Source of the DNA: Ruegeria sp. R14_0
GTDB lineage: Bacteria > Pseudomonadota > Alphaproteobacteria > Rhodobacterales > Rhodobacteraceae
Length of the DNA stretch: 64,000 nucleotides
Direction of reading: 5' to 3'
Assembly (NCBI RefSeq): GCF_017743975.1
Contig: NZ_JAGHRC010000007.1
Coordinates: 1 to 64,000 of the forward strand
The position numbers and the translations under genes were made by a program. Positions within the stretch are counted from its first letter, which is position 1; every line of letters begins with the position of its first letter. Below the pieces are notes generated by a model that was not told where the DNA came from, ran no database searches, and saw nothing but the letters and a program-made list of their open reading frames with translations. This document shows, one piece after another, positions 1 to 8,360 of the stretch.

Positions 1-161
1 GGGACCGCCCCTACACCCGCGAACAGGCCTGCTTCCCCCCAGGCTCCATGGGCGTCGACAAATACTGGTCCCCCGTCAACCGCGTCGACAACGCATACGG
101 AGACAGAAACCTCATCTGCACATGCCCCCCAATGGACGCATACCAAGAAGCCGCTGAGTAA
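1..161 (+). CDS. gcvP: Glycine dehydrogenase (decarboxylating), C-terminal end only
   Basis: Partial gene that enters from the left edge; only the last 52 codons are visible, reading in frame from base 3 to a TAA at 159-161. The tail contains the P-protein C-terminal signature, with a VDKYW segment followed by PVNRVDN, YGDRN and CTCPP. P-protein is the PLP-dependent decarboxylase of the glycine cleavage system. A strong intrinsic terminator follows directly, so this is the end of its transcription unit. The identification rests on the conserved tail alone, but that tail is very characteristic. Confidence 0.9.
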   Translation, partial: DRPYTREQACFPPGSMGVDKYWSPVNRVDNAYGDRNLICTCPPMDAYQEAAE

Positions 162-164
162 ACC

Positions 165-196
165 AAAACCCCCGCCAAAAAAGCGGGGGTTTTTTC
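165..196 (+). terminator. Intrinsic terminator after gcvP
   Basis: Perfect 7-bp stem CCCCCGC / GCGGGGG (169-175 with 183-189), a loop of c plus six A, preceded by AAAA and followed by a run of T. This is a classic rho-independent terminator. The A-run upstream and T-run downstream could let it work in both directions and also end the minus-strand gene that stops at 197. Confidence 0.9.
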
Positions 197-1477
197 TTAG
201 GGCACGAAGCTTTCGGGCACGCCGAATGGCGGGGTGTCCACGCTGGTGCCGGTCAGAGCATGCATGAAAGCGACAAGGCTATCGATTTCGGCGTCTGAAA
301 GATCCAGCGGAGCGATGTCGATCTTGTTGCGCACCCTCTGCATCTCGATCTGGTCCTGCCAGATGACGAAATCGGCCTTCTGCAACCAGGGAACATCGGG
401 CAAAGCGGCGGTCTGGGGTGCCCAGTTCATAAAGCTGCCTACAGGGTCCAGGTGGTGACGGATCATGCTGTCCAAGTCCGGGAACGCGCCGTTATGGCCA
501 TAGGGTGCCGTCAGGGCCACATTGCGCAGCATGGGTGTACGGAAGCGATAGGCATCCTCGAGCCGGTTGCTTTCACCCATACGGCCAACGTCACGTGCAT
601 AAGGATCCCACTGCCGGGTTCGACCCGGACCAAATGGCGGCAAAGCCAAGGCGTGGAATTCCTGATCCGACATCAACGGGCCGGAATGGCAGGTGGCACA
701 GCGCGCCTTGCCATAAAACAGATCCATTCCGTCCTTTTGTGCTGGGGAAAGCGCACTGTCATCGCCTGCAAGGTATTGGTCGAACGGGCTGTCTGTGCTG
801 CGCCATTCGACTGCCATGAAGGCGGCCAGAGCGTTCGCGATCTGCGTGATCGTGATGTCTTCGGTCGTTTCGACCCCGTCAAAGGCCGCTACGATTGCCG
901 GGCCATAGCGTGGGTCAGTGCGCACGCGTTTGGCCAGAATTGGCCAACCCTTGTCGATACGATCATGGACGGCACCGGTGACCTGGTTTTCGGCTACATT
1001 CCCGGCCATCTCGAACTGAGCCGTCAAAGGGAACAACGCCTGCGCGGCGAGCAGAGAATTCAACCCCTCGGGCAGCCACTCCTGTGCTGGGGAGTTGAAT
1101 CCGTTGCCATAGACATCCGAGATGCTTAGCCGCCCATCATGAAAGACGGTGTGAATGTCCCTGGCTCCAAGGTTCCACAGCCCCGGAGAGTTGCGGGGGA
1201 TGCGCTTGCGGATCTTGTCCGCGCCAACCCCCGGCGTGCGGTCGGGACCAAGCCCCTGACCTCCTTCGCCGATCCCCAGCGATAACCCGTCCGAAGTGCC
1301 GAAATCCGGATGGTGGCAATGAGCGCAACTGATGTTCTGATTTCCCGACAGGATCGGGTCGTAAAACAGTTGATGACCGATGGCCGCCTGTTCCATATCA
1401 AAGGGGATGAAGTCACTATCGGTTAACGGGCGCGGCACATCCTGCGCGGCCGCCGTTCCCGCCAACAAGAAGGCCAC
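197..1477 (-). CDS. Di-haem cytochrome c peroxidase / MauG-family protein
   Basis: Periplasmic di-haem protein of the bacterial cytochrome c peroxidase/MauG superfamily. Two CxxCH haem-attachment motifs are present: CAHCH near residues 51-55 and CATCH near 260-264, the usual spacing of the two haem domains. A short hydrophobic leader ending in GTAAAQ suggests export. The start is uncertain: no in-frame ATG lies near the leader. I chose GTG at 1477, which gives 426 aa; CTG at 1489 is spaced better from an AAGGG sequence but would overlap the divergent Sel1 gene. The frame runs on to 1906 but that part is antisense to the Sel1 gene and looks non-coding. Whether it is a true peroxidase or a MauG-like oxidase cannot be told here. 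Confidence 0.85.
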   Translation of the reverse strand: MAFLLAGTAAAQDVPRPLTDSDFIPFDMEQAAIGHQLFYDPILSGNQNISCAHCHHPDFGTSDGLSLGIGEGGQGLGPDRTPGVGADKIRKRIPRNSPGLWNLGARDIHTVFHDGRLSISDVYGNGFNSPAQEWLPEGLNSLLAAQALFPLTAQFEMAGNVAENQVTGAVHDRIDKGWPILAKRVRTDPRYGPAIVAAFDGVETTEDITITQIANALAAFMAVEWRSTDSPFDQYLAGDDSALSPAQKDGMDLFYGKARCATCHSGPLMSDQEFHALALPPFGPGRTRQWDPYARDVGRMGESNRLEDAYRFRTPMLRNVALTAPYGHNGAFPDLDSMIRHHLDPVGSFMNWAPQTAALPDVPWLQKADFVIWQDQIEMQRVRNKIDIAPLDLSDAEIDSLVAFMHALTGTSVDTPPFGVPESFVP

Positions 1478-1480
1478 CCC

Positions 1481-1951
1481 ATGCGTCAGATTGTATTTGC
1501 CCTTTTTTGTCTTGCGACCCCCGCTTTGGCCGAGTTGGAAAAAGCCCGCGACATGATGGAGGCCGGAGAGTTCGAAGCCGCGCGTGAAGAACTGCTGCCA
1601 GCCGCCCGGTCGGGCAATGCCGAGGCCGAAGAATTGATCGGAGTGATGTATGGTCTTGGGCTGGGTGTCGAGCAAGATTACGAAAGGGCGTTCGAATGGT
1701 ACCTGCGCGCCTCGATGAAAGGGCATCCCGGGGCGCAGTCCGGCGTCGGCTGGTATTATGAGTTGGGTCTGGGCATGCCTGCGCCCGATCTGGTTCGGGC
1801 CTATATGTGGTACACGCTCAGCGCCATTGGTGGCGATCCCGATGCGGCGATCAGCCTTGAGGAAGTGGTCAAGAAGATGTCGCCGGAGCAGATTGAAAGG
1901 GCGCATGTTCTGGTCAGTGATTACAAAGGGTGGATGTACCCGTTTAGATGA
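1481..1951 (+). CDS. Sel1-like repeat (SLR/TPR) secreted protein
   Basis: 156 aa. Residues 1-17 form a Sec signal peptide ending ATPALA before a Glu. The rest holds Sel1-type helical repeats: AEELIGVMYGLGLGVEQDYERAFEW-like and GVGWYYELGLGM segments have the typical A-x-x-x-L-G-x-x-Y-x-x-G pattern. Such periplasmic repeat proteins are protein-protein interaction scaffolds, often of unknown partner. An AGAAGG ribosome-binding site sits upstream. Its ATG is only 3 bases from the proposed start of the divergent di-haem gene, so each promoter must lie inside the other gene. Confidence 0.8.
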   Translation: MRQIVFALFCLATPALAELEKARDMMEAGEFEAAREELLPAARSGNAEAEELIGVMYGLGLGVEQDYERAFEWYLRASMKGHPGAQSGVGWYYELGLGMPAPDLVRAYMWYTLSAIGGDPDAAISLEEVVKKMSPEQIERAHVLVSDYKGWMYPFR

Positions 1952-1955
1952 TCGG

Positions 1956-2660
1956 TCAAACCTTCAACGGTTTTGCGAACCGCTTGGGGGCGTTGGTTGC
2001 AGGGTCGATAATCGGACCAGACGAATACTGGCACACAAATGCGCGGCGCGGGTTTTGCGTTGTATTGGCACCCGAACTGTGCAGCGTCAGGCTGGAAAAG
2101 GCCACGATAGTGCCCGCCTTGCAGGTCATCGGCGTTCCCGTCTCGGATCCGAAATACCCGTTGAGTTCGTTGCTGTCGTCCTGCCATTCGTGCCGGTCCA
2201 GGCCGGGCTCGGCGTCCAGGTCGCGCGGCAAGATATAAACACAGCCGTTTTCTTCGGTGGCGTCGTCAACGGCGATCCAGACGGTCAGATAGGGTGTGTG
2301 GTCAAATCCGACGTAAGCCCCGTCCTGATGCCATGCGAAACTGGCCCCTTTGCCCGCGCCTTTCACCACAAACTGTTCGTTGAACAGCATCGGGTCAGCG
2401 ATCCCGCACGCGGACGTGATCTCGGCGATTTTGTCGCCCAGCAGAAACTCTTCGAGCGATGGGAATTCCGCGTGTCTGTGGCGCAGGAAACGGCGCGCAT
2501 CCCCAAGTCCGATCTTGTGCACGTCTCCGCCCCCATCATGGGCAGGTTCTTCCAATAGCGTGTCGCAGGTGCTGCGCAGCATCTGCAAATCTTCCGCGTT
2601 CAGTGCGTTCTCAAAGATCAGATAGCCTTGGCGGCGAAATGCATCGGTCTGGTCGAGCAT
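1956..2660 (-). CDS. Phytanoyl-CoA dioxygenase (PhyH) family Fe(II)/2-oxoglutarate oxygenase
   Basis: 234 aa from the ATG at 2660, chosen because a GGAG site lies 8 bases upstream; the frame can be extended to 2714 without such support. The double-stranded beta-helix iron ligands are visible: WHQDG gives H111 and D113, and LTLHSSG gives H194, with a following Arg near 205 for the 2-oxoglutarate carboxylate. Family members hydroxylate small molecules. It lies 69 bases downstream of the TRAP binding-protein gene on the same strand, so it is probably the last gene of that operon. The substrate is unknown; given the sulfonate monooxygenase in the operon, a second oxygenase for a related organosulfonate is possible but unproven. 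Confidence 0.82.
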   Translation of the reverse strand: MLDQTDAFRRQGYLIFENALNAEDLQMLRSTCDTLLEEPAHDGGGDVHKIGLGDARRFLRHRHAEFPSLEEFLLGDKIAEITSACGIADPMLFNEQFVVKGAGKGASFAWHQDGAYVGFDHTPYLTVWIAVDDATEENGCVYILPRDLDAEPGLDRHEWQDDSNELNGYFGSETGTPMTCKAGTIVAFSSLTLHSSGANTTQNPRRAFVCQYSSGPIIDPATNAPKRFAKPLKV

Positions 2661-2729
2661 GTGGATCACTCCGGCGCGGTTGGGTTGAGTGCGCGCGACA
2701 CAGGCCGCGCGCAACTGTTTCAGGCTGGC

Positions 2730-3797
2730 TTACTGGGTTTCAGCAGCACGGGTTGCGGCAATCTCGGCCTCTGCCTCGGCAACGGCTGCAACCAAAGCGT
2801 CATAAGCAGCTTCGCCGCCGTCTACATTCGCTTTGAACCAGTCATAAACGGGTGCTGCGGCTTCTTTGAACGCTGCTTTTTCTTCTGGTGTCGGCACGTA
2901 AAGGTCGCCGCCTTCGGCCACGAATTCCTCATAAGCTTGGATCGACTTGCGCTTGGGCGAGGCGAACGTGGCCTGCTGCAGCTGATAGAACCCGTCGACT
3001 ACGACATTGCGCAGCTCGGGCGGCATCGACATGAACTTCTCGTTGTTCATAAACCACAGCGCACCCATATAGGCGTGCCCGTCAAGCGTGACGTATTTCA
3101 GACCGGCATCCGGGAACTTCATACCCATGATGTCGGTGATCCCGTTCTTGGAGCCTTCGACAACACCGGTCTGGAAGCTGGTGAACAGCTCTGGCCACGG
3201 GATCGGGGTAGGGGATGCACCAAGTGCCTTCACCAATTCCTGCGGCAGGTCGGCGACCACGGTGCGGATTTTCAGGCCTTCCATGTCCTCGGGGCTGGTC
3301 ACACGGCGCTGGGTGTTGGCAAAGTTGCGCCAGCCGCCGGTGTTGCCGATGGTCATCAGACGCAATGCACCGCCCGAGTTTTCGGCGACCATTTCCTGCA
3401 TCTTGGTCACAAAGGGCGACCCGTTGGCCAGTGCGGCCTCGGCGACGCGGTCATCGGACATCAGATAGGGCAGGTCGAGCACCTGAACGAAGGGGAAGAT
3501 GCCCGACGTGCCGCCCGAGGTCTGGATCACGATATCGATCTGACCCTCAGCCACACCCTGCAGACACTCGGCCCCGTTCGAGCACAACTGCGTACCGATG
3601 AACAACTCGACCTCGATTGCACCGTTAGATGCGGCCTCGACATAGTTTTTGAAGACGACCAGACCGTCATAGTCCTCGTCGTTTTCGTTCGAGTTTGCAG
3701 TTGCGCGCAGGGTATAGTCGGCGGCTGTCGCGGCCATGGCGGACGCGGCCACCAGCGACGTGGCCACCGCTGCGGTTTTGATGAAAGATCTGAGCAT
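2730..3797 (-). CDS. TRAP transporter periplasmic substrate-binding protein (DctP family)
   Basis: 355 aa with a signal peptide (about residues 1-25, ending AMAATA). The body is DctP-like, with the segment around GWRNFANTQR and RTVVADLPQELVKALGASPTPIPWPELFTSFQTG matching the family pattern, including the Arg that usually binds a ligand carboxylate (or another acid group). GGGAGGAAACG precedes the ATG. It captures an organic acid or sulfonate ligand for the DctQM permease encoded just upstream in the operon. DctP last in a dctQ-dctM-dctP order is a common arrangement. The ligand cannot be named from sequence; the neighbouring sulfonate monooxygenase suggests a sulfonated sugar or derivative. 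Confidence 0.9.
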   Translation of the reverse strand: MLRSFIKTAAVATSLVAASAMAATAADYTLRATANSNENDEDYDGLVVFKNYVEAASNGAIEVELFIGTQLCSNGAECLQGVAEGQIDIVIQTSGGTSGIFPFVQVLDLPYLMSDDRVAEAALANGSPFVTKMQEMVAENSGGALRLMTIGNTGGWRNFANTQRRVTSPEDMEGLKIRTVVADLPQELVKALGASPTPIPWPELFTSFQTGVVEGSKNGITDIMGMKFPDAGLKYVTLDGHAYMGALWFMNNEKFMSMPPELRNVVVDGFYQLQQATFASPKRKSIQAYEEFVAEGGDLYVPTPEEKAAFKEAAAPVYDWFKANVDGGEAAYDALVAAVAEAEAEIAATRAAETQ

Positions 3798-3821
3798 GCG
3801 TTTCCTCCCTTTGGGTCTCAG

Positions 3822-5111
3822 TCAGTTTGCAAATCCCGTTATCCTCGGGATCGTCATGGATATTGCGGGGACATAGGTGATCAGGAAGATCACTATGATT
3901 TCGACAGCCAGGAACGGCAGGATTGCCTTGGCGATGGTTTCCACTTTCTCGCGTGACACGGCGGCGGCTACGAACAACACCAGACCCATGGGCGGTGTGG
4001 CCAGACCAACGGTCAGGTTGACGCTCATGATAATGGCGAAATGGATCGGGTCCACGCCGAGGCTGGTGAAGATTGGACCAAGGATCGGACCCAGGATGAT
4101 GATCGCAGGGCCAGCGTCCAGGAACATGCCGACGATGAAAAGCAACAGGTTGATCAGGAACAGCAGGATCAGCGGGTTTTCAGACAGGCTGAGGATCAGC
4201 GAAGCCAGCTGCTCTGGCGCGTGGCTGAGGCTGACAACCGTTTTGAAGGCCATCGCAGCACCGACGAGCAACAGAACAACAGCCGAAGTCAGGCCTGCGT
4301 TGCTGAGAATTTCGGGCACCTCTTTCAGGGTCAGCGTCCGAAGGACAAAGAACCCGATGATAAAGGCATACCCCACGGCAACCGCAGCTGCCTCGGTCGG
4401 GGTGAAGATACCGCCCAGAATACCGCCCAGAATGATGACCGGAGTCATGAGCGGGAAAAAGGCCTTGAGGCTGGCCTGGCGACGTTCGCCCCAAGTGTAC
4501 TTTCGGCTGGCGACGGGGAAGTCATATTTGTCGGCCATAAACTTGATCATCAGCATCAGGCCAACGCCCACCATCACGCCGGGTACAATTCCGGCAAGGA
4601 ACAGCGCCGCGACGCTTTCGCCCATGACATAGGCGTAGATGATCATTATGCCCGAGGGCGGGATGATCGGTCCGATCACCGAACTTGCTGCCGTGATAGC
4701 GGCGGCGAAGCGACGGGTGTATCCCTGTTTCTCCATCGCCGGGATCAGCATCGACCCCAGCGCCGAGGTGTCGGCCACTGCCGAACCGGACAGGCCCGCA
4801 AACAGGATCGAGCTGAGGACGTTCACATGCGCCAAACCACCGCGCAGGTGCCCCATCAGGGCCTGACTGAACTCAACCAGCCGCAGCGTAATACCGCCGC
4901 GGTTCATCAGCTCTCCGGCCAGCATGAAGAAGGGGATCGCCATCAGTGGAAAGCTGTCCATACCGTTGTAGACATTGCGATACAGAAGCGTGATGTCGTT
5001 TGTCTGACCGTTCAGCCACAGCAATATGCCAGGGGCTGCCAGCAACGCGAAAAAGACCGGCAGGCCGATCAGCAGAAACACCAGAAACGTGGGCAGGAAC
5101 CATATCAGCAT
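3822..5111 (-). CDS. TRAP transporter large permease (DctM family)
   Basis: 429 aa, hydrophobic throughout, with about 12 membrane segments and family motifs such as FPLMAIPFFMLAGELMNRGG near the N-terminus and IIPPSG in the first half. It is the Na+-coupled transport subunit of a tripartite ATP-independent transporter. Its ATG follows the TAA of the small permease gene with no gap, so the two are translationally coupled, and the binding-protein gene follows after 24 bases. Fused and separate DctQ/DctM forms both exist; here they are separate. Confidence 0.93.
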   Translation of the reverse strand: MLIWFLPTFLVFLLIGLPVFFALLAAPGILLWLNGQTNDITLLYRNVYNGMDSFPLMAIPFFMLAGELMNRGGITLRLVEFSQALMGHLRGGLAHVNVLSSILFAGLSGSAVADTSALGSMLIPAMEKQGYTRRFAAAITAASSVIGPIIPPSGIMIIYAYVMGESVAALFLAGIVPGVMVGVGLMLMIKFMADKYDFPVASRKYTWGERRQASLKAFFPLMTPVIILGGILGGIFTPTEAAAVAVGYAFIIGFFVLRTLTLKEVPEILSNAGLTSAVVLLLVGAAMAFKTVVSLSHAPEQLASLILSLSENPLILLFLINLLLFIVGMFLDAGPAIIILGPILGPIFTSLGVDPIHFAIIMSVNLTVGLATPPMGLVLFVAAAVSREKVETIAKAILPFLAVEIIVIFLITYVPAISMTIPRITGFAN

Positions 5112-5699
5112 TTATTCGGCCCCCACTGGTGCGTCCGCAATGTCGGGCAGCAGATGACCGCCGCCCAAAAGTGTTATGAAGGCGCGCAGGATCAGTTCGA
5201 TATTCACGGATATCAGCAGGATCACCCCGACCAGCAACGAGGCCATCATCCAACTGCGCGGAATGCGGTACCATTCGTCAAAGCCGAAGGATGTGGGCAG
5301 ATACAGCGCAGCAGTGGCAAATTTTCCGCCAAAGCCCGTGACCTCGGCCCAACCGATGTTCGCGGCGACCAGAAGGACGGCCAGTGATACCAGCAAAAGC
5401 AGAATGTTCAGAATCTGCCCAATAGCGCGCGGCAGCATAAGCGGCACCATGTCGATGGCGACAAACCCGCCGCGCCTGAAGGCTGTGGGGGCCATCAGGC
5501 CGGTCATCCATAGCATGCAGAACCGAGCCGCCTCATCCGGCCAGGGCAATGCGTTGCCCAGAACGTATCGGAAGAAGACTTGAATCAGAATTGCGACCAC
5601 CATGAGTGCAATCGCAACGACACCAACCGCGCGGCCCAATCGCAGCACGGTTTCATTAACAAACGCAATCGGCGCAAGCACCGACGTCAATCCGCCCAT
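5112..5699 (-). CDS. TRAP transporter small permease (DctQ family)
   Basis: 195 aa, four predicted membrane helices, and the typical DctQ pattern VFFRYVLGNALPWPDEAARF near residues 43-62. It is the small membrane subunit that pairs with DctM. GGGAGGATCCGC lies before the ATG. A hairpin (5720-5736) sits in the 52-base gap to the upstream flavin reductase gene and could separate expression of the transporter from that of the enzymes. Confidence 0.9.
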   Translation of the reverse strand: MGGLTSVLAPIAFVNETVLRLGRAVGVVAIALMVVAILIQVFFRYVLGNALPWPDEAARFCMLWMTGLMAPTAFRRGGFVAIDMVPLMLPRAIGQILNILLLLVSLAVLLVAANIGWAEVTGFGGKFATAALYLPTSFGFDEWYRIPRSWMMASLLVGVILLISVNIELILRAFITLLGGGHLLPDIADAPVGAE

Positions 5700-5719
5700 G
5701 CGGATCCTCCCTTTTCAGC

Positions 5720-5736
5720 CGCGGGTTTTCCCCGCG
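5720..5736 (-). terminator. Hairpin between the enzyme genes and the TRAP genes
   Basis: Six-bp GC stem CGCGGG / CCCGCG with a 5-base loop in the transcript of the minus-strand operon. There is no clear T-run after it, so it is more likely an mRNA processing or attenuation hairpin than a full terminator. It would allow different levels of the monooxygenase enzymes and the transporter from one promoter. Confidence 0.4.
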
Positions 5737-5751
5737 ACAGTTATCCCGCGC

Positions 5752-6270
5752 TTATTGATGCGCGAATTGGCCGAGCTTTCCGGCATAGAAGGTCAACGCG
5801 TCTCCGTCCGCCATACTGGCACGCAGGACCTTTCCAACAACAATGACATGATCGCCCGCATCGTGATAGGCGTGCTGTTCACATTCAAACCGCGCCAGAC
5901 AGTCCGGCAAAAGCGGCGTTCCGTTTTCGCAGCGGTCGTGCGTGATCTCTTTCAGCGCATAGGCATCTTTCGAGCATCCAAAGCACAACTCGGCCTGTTC
6001 AGCGGACAGGACGTGAACGCTGAAATGGCGCGCTTCGTGGAAATAGCGGAACCGGCGCGAGTTGCGGTCGCCCGCCCACATGATCAGTGGCGGATCCAGC
6101 GACAGCGAGGAAAAACTGTTCGCCGTGATGCAGATCGGGCCGTCGGCGCTGTCACAGGTGACGATGGTGACGCCGGTGGCAAAGCGGCCAAAGGCGTCGC
6201 GCAGGGTGCGGGTGTCGTCCTTGTGGGGGACGAATGTATGGGTCATGTCCTTTGAGATTGCATTCATCAT
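5752..6270 (-). CDS. Flavin reductase family protein (FMN reductase partner of the monooxygenase)
   Basis: 172 aa, about the usual size of the HpaC/DIM6-NTAB-type flavin reductases. The family core is visible from residue 24 on: RFATGVTIVT, then ITANSFSSLSLDPPLIM and FSVHVLSAEQ. These enzymes reduce FMN with NAD(P)H and hand free FMNH2 to a partner monooxygenase. Its ATG overlaps the stop of the aldo/keto reductase gene by four bases (ATGA), and that gene overlaps the SsuD-like monooxygenase, so the three are translated together. In the oxygenolytic sulfoquinovose pathway the equivalent reductase is SmoA (also called SquE); the same gene set here supports that reading. Confidence 0.88.
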   Translation of the reverse strand: MMNAISKDMTHTFVPHKDDTRTLRDAFGRFATGVTIVTCDSADGPICITANSFSSLSLDPPLIMWAGDRNSRRFRYFHEARHFSVHVLSAEQAELCFGCSKDAYALKEITHDRCENGTPLLPDCLARFECEQHAYHDAGDHVIVVGKVLRASMADGDALTFYAGKLGQFAHQ

Positions 6271-7157
6271 GGTACCTCTTGCCCCAGCGCCGCCTCATAC
6301 AGGCGGAACCAGCTCTCGCGATCCAATTTGACTTTCAGCGCATCCGAGATCCGCTTGATGCGGTCCAGATTGTTGGTGCCCAGAACCGGCAGGATGCCCG
6401 CGGGATGCGCCAGCAGGAACGCAATCGCAACGGCTGCGCGGTCTACACCGAATTCTTCCCCGATCTCATCCGCGACAACGCCGACCGGAGGGTTGCCGGC
6501 CATCAACAGCCCGCCGCCCAGTGGCGACCAGGCCATCACCGGCTGGCCGTGCTGCTGGTGAAACGCCAGATCGCCGTTTGTGAAGGGGCTGATCTCGCCC
6601 AGCGAAATCTCGATCTGGTTGGTAACCAGAGGGGTCTTCATTGCCGATTGCAGCAGGTTCCAGTCCCATGGGCGGAAATTGGAAACACCCACCGCGCGCA
6701 CCTTGCCGCTAGCGACCACTTCGTCCAAAGCAGCGCCGGTTTCATTGTGGTCCATGAACGGGTCAGGGCGGTGGATCAGCAGCAGGTCAATGTGATCGAT
6801 GGCCATCTCCGACAAAGAGGTTTCGACCGATTTCAGGATATGACCCCGCGACGTGTCATAGTATTTGACCTTCGCATGCGAGTACCGGCCGCAAGGGGCA
6901 ACGATATCGCACTTGGTGACGATCTCCATATTCTGGCGCAGCGCGGGGTTATCCCGCAATGCAGCCCCCAGAACGGCCTCGGCATTGTAGTCGCCGTAGA
7001 TGTCGGCCTGATCGAAGGTGGTGATACCCTGATCCAGACAGGCCTGAATCTTGGCCTCGACATGGGCCGCGGATGTATCCGTGTCGTCGCCCAAGCGCCA
7101 CATGCCATAGACAAGGCGGCTCATTTCCAGCGAGTCAGAAAGTTTCACACGTTGCAT
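6267..7157 (-). CDS. Aldo/keto reductase, candidate 6-dehydroglucose reductase
   Basis: 296 aa, single AKR (TIM barrel) domain. The catalytic tetrad is visible: D49 and Y54 in FDQADIYGDY, K82 in VTKCDI and H129 in LLLIHRPDP. VGVSNF and SPLGGG motifs follow. It resembles the YdhF/AKR11-like group. In the sulfo-ASMO (sulfo-SMO) route an AKR (SmoB/SquF) reduces 6-dehydroglucose, the product of C-S cleavage, to glucose; its place between a flavin reductase and an SsuD-like monooxygenase is what that pathway predicts. The function is inferred from context; the fold is certain. Stop and start codons overlap both neighbours. Confidence 0.9.
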   Translation of the reverse strand: MQRVKLSDSLEMSRLVYGMWRLGDDTDTSAAHVEAKIQACLDQGITTFDQADIYGDYNAEAVLGAALRDNPALRQNMEIVTKCDIVAPCGRYSHAKVKYYDTSRGHILKSVETSLSEMAIDHIDLLLIHRPDPFMDHNETGAALDEVVASGKVRAVGVSNFRPWDWNLLQSAMKTPLVTNQIEISLGEISPFTNGDLAFHQQHGQPVMAWSPLGGGLLMAGNPPVGVVADEIGEEFGVDRAAVAIAFLLAHPAGILPVLGTNNLDRIKRISDALKVKLDRESWFRLYEAALGQEVP

Positions 7158-8311
7158 CAGCGACGAACTCCGTTGCCCAGCGGCGTGGCCGGGGTATTTG
7201 CAGGGACCCTTCCGTAAGCTTCGGGAAGGGAGCAGGTTTTCAGGTTTGGCAGGACACGGCTGCCGAAATGGCGGGCTTCGTCCATGTGCGGATAGCCCGA
7301 GAAGATAAAGGCGCGAATGCCCATCTTCTGATATTCTTCGATCTTGGTCATCACCTGATCGGTCGACCCGACCAGCGCCGCGCCGCAGCCTGAACGCGCC
7401 CGACCGACACCGGTCCAGAGGCCGGGTTCGACATAACCATACTCATCCGCCAGATCGCGGTTCTTGGACTGGTGCGCGACGCCCAGCGACGTCGAATCCA
7501 AAGCCCGCTCGCGAATGGCGCGGCCGTATTCATCATCCAGCTTCGAGACAATGTAGTCGGCGTATTCCTGCGCCTCGGCTTCGGTGTCGCGGACAATCAT
7601 GTGCACGCGCAGGCCGTAATCCAGGGTCCGGTTGTAGTTCTCGGCCACCGCGTGCACGGCCTTCATCCGCTCAGCCAGTTGATCCTTGGTCTCGGGCCAC
7701 ATCAGGTAGACGTCGCAATGCTCGCCACACAGGTCCAAGGCGGATGGGGAGTAGCCACCGAAATACAGCAACGGGCCGCCGGTCTGATACGGTTTTGCCG
7801 GGTCTGTTGTCAGACCCGAGAAGTTATAGACCTCGCCCGCATGGTTGATCTCATCCTGAGTCCAGGCCTGTTTCAGAATCTCAACCACTTCGCGCGAACG
7901 CTGATAGCGGAAGGCGCTGTCGGCTTTCTCGCCGGGGAAATCGGAGGAGATGATGTTGACCGTCAGCCGCCCCTTCAGCATGTGGTCCAATGTTGCGATG
8001 GTACGCGCCAGCATGATCGGCTGCATCTCGCCGCAGCGCACAGCGGCCAGCATGTTGATCTTTTCGGTGATCGGTGCGCACCCCGCGACAAAACTCAACG
8101 TGTCCTGACCAACCTGATAGGAAGACGGGCAGAGGATGTTGCGAAAGCCTTGCGCCTCGGCCTCTTTCACGATGCCCGAGCAGTGGTCCCAGCTGGATCG
8201 CAGATCGCCATCCGGCACGCCCAGAAACTGATAATCGTCCGAGCACAGCGCCGCGAACCACGAAACTTCGGCCGCGTCCAGATCGGGGGAAGTGATGGGG
8301 ACGATGGTCAT
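7157..8311 (-). CDS. FMNH2-dependent sulfonate monooxygenase, SsuD-like LLM family (candidate sulfoquinovose monooxygenase)
   Basis: 384 aa from the ATG at 8311, which has GGAGAA 8 bases upstream; a longer frame to 8356 lacks such a site. It is a luciferase-like monooxygenase of the alkanesulfonate group. Residues I recall as important in E. coli SsuD recur at a constant offset of +9: W205 (W196), R235 and H237 (R226, H228), R306 (R297) and Y340 (Y331); the SsuD Cys54 position falls in a Ser-Ser pair. It therefore probably oxidises a sulfonate to sulfite plus an aldehyde using FMNH2 from the flavin reductase two genes downstream. With the AKR between them this matches the SmoC-SmoB-SmoA (SquD-SquF-SquE) set for sulfoquinovose. 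The exact substrate is inference; linear alkanesulfonates remain possible. Confidence 0.88.
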   Translation of the reverse strand: MTIVPITSPDLDAAEVSWFAALCSDDYQFLGVPDGDLRSSWDHCSGIVKEAEAQGFRNILCPSSYQVGQDTLSFVAGCAPITEKINMLAAVRCGEMQPIMLARTIATLDHMLKGRLTVNIISSDFPGEKADSAFRYQRSREVVEILKQAWTQDEINHAGEVYNFSGLTTDPAKPYQTGGPLLYFGGYSPSALDLCGEHCDVYLMWPETKDQLAERMKAVHAVAENYNRTLDYGLRVHMIVRDTEAEAQEYADYIVSKLDDEYGRAIRERALDSTSLGVAHQSKNRDLADEYGYVEPGLWTGVGRARSGCGAALVGSTDQVMTKIEEYQKMGIRAFIFSGYPHMDEARHFGSRVLPNLKTCSLPEAYGRVPANTPATPLGNGVRR

Positions 8312-8360
8312 TTGATTCGTTCTCCGGTCGGCTGTGACTTTCCTCTTGCGTAGCAATCAC

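Noticed and set aside
1478..1906. N-terminal extension of the di-haem protein frame to ATG 1906
   Set aside because: It is fully antisense to the Sel1 gene, has no signal peptide at its start, and is rich in residues unlike an exported protein.
2628..3956. Long plus-strand frame opposite the TRAP binding protein gene
   Set aside because: A shadow of the minus-strand gene: the translation has no family features and many Cys/His runs typical of antisense frames in high-GC DNA.
4041..5387. Long plus-strand frame opposite the TRAP permeases
   Set aside because: Very polar antisense of membrane-protein codons; no ribosome-binding site or motif.
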